A stretch of 64,000 bases of DNA from Sipunculus nudus (taxonomy: Eukaryota > Annelida > Sipuncula > Golfingiida > Sipunculidae): assembly GCA_026874595.1 (NCBI GenBank), contig CM049319.1, positions 53,578,917 through 53,642,916 of the forward strand, written 5' to 3'. Position numbers and translations under genes: made by a program. Below the pieces are notes generated by a model that saw only the letters and a program-made list of their open reading frames with translations, made no database searches and was not told the origin of the DNA. Shown in pieces: positions 50,201 to 60,137 of this stretch (position 1 is the stretch's first letter; each line of letters begins with the position of its first letter).

Positions 50201-53200
50201 ACCATTCTGTTTAGATACATTTATAAATTTTGTCTATATGTAAGTTCATCGAGGGCTGGTAGATTATGGACTGGCCACCAGTGGGCCACAAGTGCGCCAC
50301 AAGTGGGCCACAGATGTATCACAAAGGTTCCATAAGCAATGTAAGGACTGAGTGTAGTAAAAAGGGGTAGATGTTATTCTAGAGGACTAAGTGCTGATCC
50401 AGGGCTAATATTCAAAAGCGAAGAGTATAGTTTCATATCTCCTATAGTATAGGAGTAACTGTATATATGTGGGTTTTGTTAACAATCTTAAAGCTTATTC
50501 CATGAATTGTTGTCTTTTAAATGAGAGACTGTGTGTGTGTGCCTAATAACTGCCTATGTGGTGGTATTCTCCGCCCCTAGGATAGCAACTAAAATTTATA
50601 CGCCCTAAATAACTAATCCTCAGTAAGCTTATTAATTCCGTTCATCCCCTTGGATAAATAAGGCCATCCTGACAAATGGGAAAATACCAGAATCCTAGTA
50701 AATGGTTACAGCAGCAGAATGTCCTGGTCTGCCGGGTAAAACTGGCAGGCCAGGCCCGCGACAACTGGTGTCAGAAGTGGGATAATTTGTTATTAAGACT
50801 GGGGAACAGTTTTAAATAAATAACAAAACGAACTCGTGCATTCTGCTGTTATTAACAAACCATCAATATGTCCATTTGTCTGTCCATCTGTCTGGACAAT
50901 GACATCAGAGCTGTAACCTGAGGCCACAGAATAAGTCAAGAGACACTGAAGATAATGCAGTCCTTATTCTGTCAAGTGTTGCTCGAGAACTGCCCAGTGA
51001 AGTTAGGGAGACAAAAGGAGATGTTTTCATGTCAGCCAAGCCAAAACAATCAAAGTTACCAGTGACCAGTGCTCCTCATTTGAAACCACAACTGATATCT
51101 GTGCAGAAGATGGGCCTGAATTTGTGGCGAGACAAGCTGCTGGAGAGATGTTACAATTGTCTGAGAATACCAGTGTTGTGGCAGAACCAATTTACCAGCC
51201 TGATGTACCAGGAACTGGCCAAACAGACCATATCAGTGACAACCACCAACAAATACTCAGCTGAGTGCAGGGTTAGAATTGAAGCAACAGATTGTTTCCG
51301 CCCCTGTTCAACAGATGAGCATACCAGCCCAGCCCACTATATGGGAGCCTAAGCCCAGCCTTCCTACCTGCAATGGAAAACAGCACTGAGAACGTTTTTG
51401 GGTTCCATTTGAGTTTATGGCGAAACAATTAGGATACTGGATGTCAAGCCCACATGATGAGGCTTTGGCCTATGTTTCAAGACTACTCTCCACCACCAGA
51501 ACAAATCTATTTGATTTAATATCAGCCCTGAGGAGTAGATTTTGGGATGTTTTACAAGAGAGACTTTACAAGAGTATGCTGTTTGGGTAAGGGAGACTAT
51601 GGTTCAACTGACCCTGGACTTGAAGGTAGTCAGTTGTGCAGCAGCGTGTTAATAGTGTACACTGCCAAAAGATTGCCAGGTCCTACTCTGGTATTTGATG
51701 TTATGACTATGAGCAAGATTCTGTCAAGCATTGAATAAGTACTTGATTTAATAGAGTGGCACAAGTGCTGCAGATCTTTAAGTAGAAGCCCATCTCAGCA
51801 AGAAGAGTGGAAGGGGACAATGGGCCTAACACCTTCGACAATCAGGGAAGTCGACCCTTGTTTGTAAGCAAGGATTGTTTGCAGTCCATGTGTCAAGGGC
51901 TTACCTATAGCAATTTGCAACAGGTACGAGAACTATTCTCCAAAGAGGAGGTATCTGCTGGGGAGGCCTGTTGCCCTAAGAAAGGGGACACCTATATTAG
52001 CAGCTCCTGTGAATACGTACCAGGGAGATGTACGTCAGTGAAAAAGGATCCTAGTAATGAAAATTTTCAGATGTGCGGCACTCAAGAGTGGGGCCGTCAC
52101 CTATATGGTATACCTCAGGGAGGTTGTGATGAGAATTTAGGACTTTGGGAGTCCAGTCGTTTAATTTTAGACCTCTGGGAGGTCAGTTTCATGGCCTCAG
52201 GGGCAACACTTGGGGAACGAGTGTAGAGCCGAGAAGGCATGCAGGTGTCACTCTAGGAATGAGTAGACGACCTAGGAATATTGTTTATGAAGATGGCCTC
52301 GGGGGCGACACTCAGGGAATGTATGTGGAGCCGACGAAGAGGCCTTTTACTGGAGAATGCTGTGTGCCATGAGTTAGGATATGTGGCACAATATTGTCCT
52401 GTTGCAAAATGCTCACAACCACGACTTCGTGCTGCTCCAAACCAGGGTTGTTTAAACTAGACCAGGCTTGACCCAAGAGCCCGGGTTCAGCCATCTGTCT
52501 ACCAAAACTGAACACCCTTGTCAATGATGCTGTTTCTACTTCCAGAGATGTGTGTTTTTCCCCTGGCCCAGTGGATATTCTAGACCCCAGTGGACCAATG
52601 GAGACAATCAGCATCCCTGAAAAGTCAAAACAGATGAAAATAAATACAAATAAAGTTTTGCTTTTACATTGGGAGTGAACACACAGATATAATAATATTA
52701 TATCAGGTGAAAGCTGTATCTGTAAAAATTGATGTAAAAGTGTGTGAATATGACCAGGCTGCTACTATAGATACTGGAGCTGAGGTGACGATAATAAATG
52801 AAAACACATTTAATCCAAGCTACCTGAGAGAACTGAGATGGAGATAATTCCTTCCTCCCAGCAATGAATTATTGCCAAAGATGATTAAGTCATGCCAACC
52901 AATGGAACAGATGTCATCCTCATCACTAATAGTTCACTTCTCTTTGAATGGTCTGGTTCTGAGATGAGTTTATTAAAATGAGATACACTACTATTACTAC
53001 ATACATTCCACATCACATTGAACACAGGGACAGGCCTGTTGATAGACAGTCAATTGGTACCAGGGAGCCCCTTCCTACCAACAATCAAGCATCAATATTG
53101 CCAGAGTTCTGTTTGCTACAAGCAGTGAGGTGATCCCTGTGCATGTGATTAACCTTTCATCTGCGGCAGCTAAGACAATTGGTCACCTTTGGTTATAATA

Positions 53201-56200
53201 TAAGCCTGGAGAGATGCATAGTTTTATTGAGATGGTTCAGCCAAATACATAAGTGTGGACCCTTACCTCGACATGCAGTACAAGCCATTAGCCCATGATG
53301 TGAATATGAGAGACGTGAATGTTAACAATGTCACCAGTGTCTAGTCTACAGTTGTTCCAGACCATCTTAAAGATTTGTTTACCTGAAGCTTAGAAAACTT
53401 AGAAACATCAGAACATTCAAAGACCTTTTGCCAGATTTTAGCAACATTTGTTATGCTGAAGATAACTCGGTCAGATATAATAACCTGTACTGTACTCAAA
53501 CTCAGAAATGATGTAAATGGGACAGCACCTACCAGACAACCTCTCAGGTGTACATCACTGGCACTGGAGAAAGAATTACAGACATATTTATAGCAACAGC
53601 TAGATACAGGCCTGTGTTATTGCACCTTCTTCTTCTGCATGGACTAGTCTGCCATCATCATATTAAAACAGGACATCGCTGTACAGTGATGCTGTAATTT
53701 CGGAAAACTTAACGAGGTAACAGTCAAGGGCATCTACGGACTACCAAGGCCTGTTATATTTCGAAATATAGAGATGACATCAATTCATCATATACAGTGC
53801 AAAAATAGAGTAGCAGTTCAAGGGACTCGCTGAAGTTTAACAAGTGCAAAATACCACTTTTTGAAGAGAATGAAGACACAAGACCTGGTTGGGGCAACAT
53901 TTGCAATGGCATCAGTTGTTAAATATTGGGTGAAAGGATTTACATCAAATGATTTGTGGATCCAGACTAAATGATGGTACCTGATGGGACAGCAAGCAGT
54001 CAATGGCTAATTCAGAATGAAATTGCCAGCTAGTCCTGAGGCGAATGGTTGAATGGGACTAACTGAGACCCATTGATGATGTATGGCATATCAAATATGT
54101 GACCTTCAATACTTAAAATGTGTACAACCAACTGCTCATGCATAAGGATTTCTGGGAGTGAAGTCATGAATCACACTTATCTGGCCGATGTCATGAATCA
54201 TACTTATCTGGGCATTTGGGTATGGAGAAAACAATAGGAAACAGACAGAGAGCTAACTGGAGAACCATGCATGTACATCGTGAAGTGTGTGAGGTGAAGC
54301 ATACTGCTCTAAGATAAAGGATTAAGGCACCTCGGGCAGAATGCCAGGCAGGTCATCCCATGGATTATATAAATTAAATTTAATGTGCATGATTCATTGG
54401 CTGTGAGTAACGTGGGTAACAATTTTTCTTGATGTGTTTAAGCCTACTACATACAAGATCAGACTGCTGCGAACTACATGATCACTGCAAACAATCTGAT
54501 GGAAGAATTCATACTGATCGAAGAAGAAATTTGAAGTGAGCTGGTTCAACAATTATGTTAATTATTAGAGATCATATCATCCTGCCCCAACAGACTTGTG
54601 GAATTGAATGAAATACTGACCAAGATGATCAGGTGATATGTCCAGGTAGACCAGAAAGAATGGGACCTTCAGTTACCATCACTTAGAGTACAGTGCAGCC
54701 TGCTACAGGTGATAGCAACAGCTTTTCATATGATGGGATGAGAGGTTTACTTCCTGTGGATTTGGAATTTTCTAGACCAAGCAGACAAAGGGATAATATG
54801 TGCTGAAAATTTGCAGAAACTGAGAAAATCTCTCTGACAGTTAATGGCTAGAACAAGCTACAACCAGACTAAAGAAGACTTTAAACTCGAGTATTACAGC
54901 ATTTATACCAACCTGGGGAATTATTTTATACAGCAAAAGCTTAGGCCAGCAAATCCGATGACAGAAGACCGGGTCTATTTATCATGGTGATATCTCCGAG
55001 GTGTACATTGTGACTGAAGAAATAAGAAGAAATCCTAAGTTGTTTATAAATGTGATAATTCTTCTGTCATCTACTGGGCAATTAAGATGAATAGATAAAC
55101 AACTGATAGGACCCACTATCTTATGAACAGATGACATCCACAGATGTGCTGATTCCTGTCACACTGAAAACCGGAGGGAGATGAAGGGACAATTATAATT
55201 ATGTGTTTCAACTGTCTTGGAAGAAGACCCCTAAACCAGAAGAAGACCTCAGACCAGAGAGGAGCCAAAAACAAGGACCACTACACTGACCGAAGCCAGA
55301 TTAGAGCCTGTCATGATGTTAACTGTAGGACACCAACCCACTGTAGAAGAATGAGAGATGCAGGCCATGTCGACACCACTTAACTCAGTGCTTCATGATG
55401 AATATACTTGTTGTTAATACATATTTATAGCACCGCTAATAGATAATTTTACTCCTTTCAGTGGGGCACGGTACAAGTTATAACATATTTATATATAGTG
55501 ATCTAATATTTCAGTCAGCTGGTAATCTTTAATGGTAATTGATAACCAGTATATGTTATCTACAGACTTTACTATATAACAGCCATGTCAGCTACTACAG
55601 CTAGTGTGACAGGTAATCAGAGTGGTAATAGATTATATCATTAATGAGAAGAACTGGTAACTCAGTATAATTTTCTCAGAAGTATATCTAGTAATAGTAT
55701 TCTTTAACTAATCCTCATTTCTAGGAAGAAATGATGTCTGGAGGGGGGGTAGTGTCACGGTTTTTGAAACCGTTCCTAGTGTTAACATAATAAAAAAACT
55801 AGTTACAGTATATGTGTTAATCCGAGCATTTTTTGCTACCTTATTGTCACAGCTATTGATAATCATGTCATCACTTCTTGTATTGACAGTACAGTCAATC
55901 ACAAGTATATGTTTACAGTGACAGCATCAGCGGATGTTAAAGAACTGTCAGTTGCATTGCTGGCTTTAAACGGTAACTTGTACGTGTTTTAACGGTCGGG
56001 ATTGTGATCAATAGGGATCCTATACATAATCATAATTATTCTAAAGTGTAATAAACTCTTGCATTATCATTATTTAACCACGTCCGATTATTATAACATA
56101 GGAATGTGTGGAACGGCGGCATGAATTCATGTAAGCACATGGTATTTCCACGGCTCGAGCGGCCCGAGCGATATTGAGGGATTCAGTATACTAACACGGG

Positions 56201-59200
56201 AAAACATCGTTCTTTTGGTCTTACCTTAACGATCAGGCATTAAATAGACCTCATAGATTATTTCTTTTGGTAATATGATATGTGTCATATACAGTAATAG
56301 CCGTTTTATCCCTGGGAAAACCATGTTGCAAGATCAGCTGACCGGCGTTTGTTTGACAACATTTAGGAACTATTTGCGGCGTAGTGATACGGGCTTGCCC
56401 AGGCGTTCTGTGATTGGCTGTTGACCGCAGGGTGCAGGGCGGGGTATTTGAACTTCAGTAAGGCCCGTCTGATGCTTAAATGTTGTCACGTTTCTTAATT
56501 ATAATAGTAAATACTTAGTTATAACAGGCTATCGCTAGTTAATTGTACAATATATAGCTTTCTTTAAGTTTCAATCACTAAAGTACGCGACCTCTGTTTT
56601 GGCCACAGGATCACGTGGTATGTGACCAGTTTTGGCCACAGGCCTGACCCTATAAAAGGAGGCGACACCCAGCGCAGACGACTTTGGTCCCGTCAGCTCC
56701 TGACGTAAACCACTCAGGGGGAAACACCCTGAGCCTGACTATTCTGGCATTAAATGAATGGGAATAGATATTCTGAAAGGGCTTTGGTAATTTAACTAGT
56801 GTAGTGTACATGTTACAAAAATCTAATTTATATCCTAGATCTGGTCACTGTGACTCAGGGAGTTGGGCCACAGCCTGTGACCCAGACAGTTGGGTCACAG
56901 CCTGTGACCCGAAAAGTTGTGCCACAGGCTGTGACCCAGAAAGTTGTGCCACAGCCTGTGACCCGAAAAGTTGTGCCACAGGCTGTGGCTCTGTGACCTG
57001 AGAGAGCCTCTCTCAGTTTCTCTGAACTTGATTGAACAGGTCCCCGGCTAACCTACGCCATGTAGGTATTTTTTGGCTACAAATAACAGTTTATAATAGA
57101 ACTTATATAAGTTGGGCCAAGGTTGTGACACAAATGTGGCCACTGGGTCACATGTGCGCCACAAGTGGCCACTGGGTCACAAGTGGGCCACAAGTGGCCA
57201 CTTGGTCACAAGTGGGTCACAAGTGGCCACTGGGTCACGAGTGGGCCGCAAGTGTGTCACAAATGCGCCACAGGCAATATTAACGTGTCGTGTAAATAAA
57301 TCACAAGTTTCTCCATAAGCTTAATAAACTTGGGGTGTTAGATTATATTGACTGGCCACAAGTGGGCCACAAGTGTGCCACAAATGTGCCACAGGCATTA
57401 TTACCATTCTGTTTAGATACATTTATAAATTTTGTCTATATGTAAGTTCATCGAGGGCTGGTAGATTATGGACTGGCCACCAGTGGGCCACAAGTGCGCC
57501 ACAAGTGGGCCACAGATGTATCACAAAGGTTCCATAAGCAATGTAAGGACTGAGTGTAGTAAAAAGGGGTAGATGTTATTCTAGAGGACTAAGTGCTGAT
57601 CCAGGGCTAATATTCAAAAGCGAAGAGTATAGTTTCATATCTCCTATAGTATAGGAGTAACTGTATATATGTGGGTTTTGTTAACAATCTTAAAGCTTAT
57701 TCCATGAATTGTTGTCTTTTAAATGAGAGACTGTGTGTGTGTGCCTAATAACTGCCTATGTGGTGGTATTCTCCGCCCCTAGGATAGCAACTAAAATTTA
57801 TACGCCCTAAATAACTAATCCTCAGTAAGCTTATTAATTCCGTTCATCCCCTTGGATAAATAAGGCCATCCTGACAAATGGGAAAATACCAGAATCCTAG
57901 TAAATGGTTACAGCAGCAGAATGTCCTGGTCTGCCGGGTAAAACTGGCAGGCCAGGCCCGCGACACTTTCTTCAACTGTAAATAAAAGGTTCTTAAACAC
58001 ACCTGTGCATGTTATATGATATTTTATATATGATATATATTTCTGTATGGCGTACACTAATTTGTCCTTAATTCTGCATTTTATATAGGCAATTATCTAG
58101 CATGTGCAATTAATTTCAACAATGAGAAATTTTGTGAAAAAACATCAGACTATGAAAATTGTTTTCTCACATATTTTCTATATAATAACTTCTATAACTG
58201 GAGCATTTCTAACAATTTTATGACATTTTTAAGTACTTAAACTTTGAAAATAGAATTTCATGATTACTACGGGATTTAAGGTTATACACACCCTAATCAA
58301 TAGAATTTACCTGGTAGATACAATTGTTCAAGTCATTAATTGTGAATGATACATATACAGAAATACAAGGTGAACACTTAAAATGAGCCCATAAACTAAG
58401 TGAAGAAAATGTAGGCAATATTTAATATAACAAAGAGTTATTCTCTGTATCTTGTATGTAGTAGAACTATCCTGAAAAGACTACCTTTGGCTAATCTACA
58501 AGATCACAAACCTTTATTAATCAACACAGCATTAAGGTTCATACACCTGAGATGTAATCACATTTTCATCACATGCTCATTTCTGTGATTTGTAATTTAG
58601 CCCCCCCCCCACCCCTCCTTGCTATTTCTAAAGGCAGGTACTACTTAAATGAAATGTTTGTTCAATATATAGGTAAGTACTTACATTTCACAAATTGTAT
58701 TAACTTTGTCTAATATAGGTAGATACTAATATATATATGTAATTTGTGAAAATAGAAACCAGGCCCGAATGTAGGTTCTAACCTGTGACACACAAGTCAG
58801 ATGTTCTATTGCTTCGCTAATAAAGCAAGCTTCACTGGCAAGGCCAGTAGGAACACTTGTGTGTCCGGTTACATATAAATAAATTAATATATAAATATAT
58901 ATACATACACACACACACGTTTATGGAAATCTTATTTTATAAGGGCCAGATAATAAAAATTTGTTACAATGGTCTTTGCCATTGTTTAAACATTGATGTC
59001 AACCTTTTCTATATAACAGAGTAATTATGTGTACAGAATTGGTACTTGACCATGACAAAACTTCAGGTAAAGCCCGTGCACTACACACTGACTCTTCTCC
59101 CTACCTCGTCCTCCTCTACGGCCTCTCCTGTGAAGTAGAGCACTGCCCGAGGCACGATGCGCTCCCGGATAAAGTGACCAATCTCAAAATCTGCATTTAA

Positions 59201-59689
59201 CAAAGCCTCCAGGTCCTCGTCCTGCTGAGAACAAAACAACATGTCAATGGCTAATTAAGGGTAAAGTTCACAGGGTCACATTAATATTCATGATGAAAAT
59301 TTTTTTTATGACTTGTGTGTAAATCTGATCAAACAGAAAAGTCCCAATGAAACGATTTACATCAAACTTAAGTAATTACATTTCCTAGGTCTTTTTCTTA
59401 GACAAATGTTAAACAAGAAATGATAATGTGAAAAAACTTTTCTTCCTATCTTGTGGCAAGAACAATTTTCTGTAGAAAAGGCATGATTTCTTTATTCAGG
59501 TGAAAAAGTTTTCTTATGAAGATATCTTAAATGATGAAAATCTAGATATATTCCTTGGCCTGAAGCAAGATGCCTATAAATCAAGAAAAAATATCTTGAA
59601 AATTTGTCCACAGAAAAGTTAGTTTGGATAAGAAGTATCTTATCTAGAAAATGTACAAGGTATACTCACAGCTTCTTCACCCTCTGGCA
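44271..59689 (-). CDS. Nap1: Nucleosome assembly protein 1-like (NAP1), five 3' coding exons (partial)
   Basis: Histone H2A-H2B chaperone of the NAP/SET family; acts in the nucleus and as a shuttling carrier. Exons on the - strand are 59670-59689 (ending PEGEEA), 59105-59224 (LLNADFEIGHFIRERIVP, then LYFTGEAVEEDE), 48425-48451 (FEEEGDEDE, 27 nt), 47934-47984 (GDDEDYDEDGDPDFHPG) and 44271-44312 (MDPNAKPQECKQQ, stop TAA). All four junctions keep frame and have AG/GT borders. The ADFEIGHF...ER.VPRAVLYFTGEA block is the NAP1 C-terminal core signature, the acidic tail follows, and CKQQ is the prenylation-type ending known in NAP1L1. Exon 59105-59224 begins after CAGCAG, so a one-codon (Q) NAGNAG variant is possible. 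Upstream exons lie beyond the right edge or outside what I recognise. The intron between 59105 and 48451 contains the LTR retrotransposon. Confidence 0.92.
44560..45088. mobile_element. PIF/Harbinger-type MITE in the last NAP1 intron
   Basis: The ends GGCTGCCTTTCCATACATGC and, in inverse, GGGTGCCTTTTCATACATGC match at 22 of 24 positions when extended to AGGT, and are flanked by TAA on both sides (44557-44559, 45089-45091). A 3-bp TWA-type duplication and GGG/GGC start are typical of PIF/Harbinger. The 529-bp element has no coding capacity. It lies about 245 bp upstream (in transcript sense) of the last coding exon. Confidence 0.82.
45092..47933. other. Remainder of the last NAP1 intron
   Basis: AT-rich intronic sequence. 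A 15-nt poly-C tract is at 45571-45585 and a poly-G tract near 47200. No exon with good splice sites and NAP1 similarity and no recognisable element were found. Confidence 0.5.
49449..49456 (+). promoter_or_regulatory. LTR TATA box
   Basis: TATAAAAG with GC-rich sequence just downstream (GAGGCGACACCCAGCGCAGACG). About 898 bp of U3 lie upstream. The identical box in the 3' LTR is at 56651-56658; there it could drive outward transcription to the right, antisense to NAP1. Confidence 0.75.
49650..50330 (+). repeat. Short tandem and palindromic repeats inside the LTR
   Basis: 49650-49795 has four to five 33-bp units alternating GGCCACAGCCTGTGACCC and TGCCACAGGCTGTGACCC, so neighbouring units are partly inverted (CACAGCCTGTG / CACAGGCTGTG). 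Translated, they give 11-residue repeats (A-T-x-C-D-P type) within the frame 49602-49799. 49915-50330 has many GTGGGCCACAAGTG/TGGGTCACAAGTGG units. Both recur in the 3' LTR 7202 bp on. Confidence 0.85.
50766..50783 (+). promoter_or_regulatory. Primer binding site, tRNA-Leu type
   Basis: TGGTGTCAGAAGTGGGAT, two bases after the 5' LTR, is complementary to the 3' end of animal tRNA-Leu (…ATCCCACTTCTGACACCA). Leucine-tRNA priming is known among Mag-lineage Gypsy elements, including bivalve ones. Confidence 0.8.
51000..55739 (+). pseudogene. Decayed gag-pol interior of the LTR retrotransposon
   Basis: Remnants in order: gag-like block near 51376-51480 (FEFMAKQLGYWMSSP) with an in-frame TGA just before it; aspartic protease near 52713-52805 with active-site DTGA at 52770-52781; start of reverse transcriptase near 53528-53670 (LRCTSLALEKELQTYL, then a stop, then after a frameshift IAPSSSAWTS); possible integrase near 54270-54510 (weak). 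The longest frame is 139 codons (51807-52226) and has no motif that I recognise. I saw no RT YxDD box or integrase DDE triad in readable form. The element cannot code for its own movement as sequenced. Confidence 0.75.
55740..55749 (+). promoter_or_regulatory. Polypurine tract
   Basis: GGAGGGGGGG, three bases (TAG) before the 3' LTR; the expected plus-strand primer of an LTR retrotransposon. Confidence 0.8.
55753..57965 (+). repeat. 3' LTR
   Basis: Same length (2213 bp) as the 5' LTR and identical except for one base that I found. Ends CGCGACA and is followed by the CTTT duplication. Confidence 0.95.
57970..59104. other. NAP1 intron right of the retrotransposon
   Basis: AT-rich intronic sequence without exon signals. 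It holds a poly-C tract near 58602-58611 and the tRNA-like repeat at 58755-58850. Without the retrotransposon the intron would be about 1.2 kb. Confidence 0.5.
58755..58850 (-). repeat. tRNA-derived SINE fragment (probable)
   Basis: On the - strand, TAGCGAAGCAATAGAACATC resembles a pol III A box and is followed, at tRNA-like distance, by GGTTAGAACC, resembling the B box GGTTCGAATCC, with TCTGACTTGTGTGTCACA between. The acceptor stem is not complementary, so it is not a working tRNA. It lies in a NAP1 intron. Confidence 0.45.
59370..59650 (-). repeat. Dispersed repeat J, copy 2
   Basis: Inverse of 14930-15225, with matching blocks around GATTTATAGGCATCTTGCTT, AATATATCTAGATTTTC and AAATTGTTCTTGCCA. 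It fills the short NAP1 intron between exons 59105-59224 and 59670-59689 and ends about 20 bp from the second. Confidence 0.5.
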
Positions 59690-60137
59690 CTGAAAGAATA
59701 AAAAAAACAGGTCTGTTAATATAACTTAAATATTACTTAAAACTGGCTTTATGAAAGCACTTGCAAAGCTGTGACACACAGAAATGAACAACATTAAAGG
59801 TCAACCTGGAACACTGAACAAGTGTCAACAACTTGGCAAAAGGCCTTTTCCATTTCACTAGCGACTTCTATCAGGAATAGGTGACATGTAGGATTTGGGT
59901 TTATTGGCATTCACATCCATGTCAGCCCGCTGCAGAAGCGTATGTGTTTTTGGCCCAGTTAGAGTAGCATAACTTATACTATAAGTTAAAGCGTCCTTGG
60001 CAACTGTGAGAACCTGAACTAAAAGAGGTTCATCTTGGAAACGCTGTATGTTTTGAAGGTACCTATATCTGACAATCCATGCTTTGTACGTCAACAAAAA
60101 AATGATGTTAATTCTTTTATATCTTGTCATATTACAA

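Larger units (their letters stand above)
48551..50763 (+). repeat. 5' LTR
   Basis: 2213 bp, TG...CA ended, with TATAAAAG at 49449-49456 and an inverted CCAAT box (ATTGG) near 49211, putting a likely start of transcription around 49475-49485. Poly-A hexamers AATAAA occur near 50092 and 50119. It also has a 33-bp tandem repeat (49650-49795) and a GTGGCCAC-rich region (49915-50330). A length of 2.2 kb is large for an animal LTR. Confidence 0.95.
48551..57965 (+). mobile_element. LTR retrotransposon, full-length, Gypsy-like, with intact LTRs and decayed gag-pol
   Basis: Two direct repeats of exactly 2213 bp (48551-50763, 55753-57965) begin TGTCACGG and end CGCGACA and enclose 5.0 kb. A 4-bp duplication CTTT flanks the element (48547-48550, 57966-57969). 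A tRNA-Leu-type primer site follows the left LTR after 2 nt and a polypurine tract precedes the right LTR. The inside has gag, aspartic protease, reverse transcriptase and probable integrase remnants in Gypsy order, all broken. Reading the two LTRs line by line I found one difference (T at 50027, A at 57229). The element lies antisense in a NAP1 intron. Near-identical LTRs with a dead interior suggest a LARD-like, trans-mobilised element; gene conversion between LTRs is the alternative. Confidence 0.93.

Noticed and set aside
52312-52614. 100-codon - strand frame inside the LTR element
   Set aside because: Antisense to the decayed pol region and without similarity.
58755-58850. Functional tRNA gene
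   Set aside because: A- and B-box-like sequences are present but I could not pair an acceptor stem or a normal anticodon stem, so a SINE relic is more likely.
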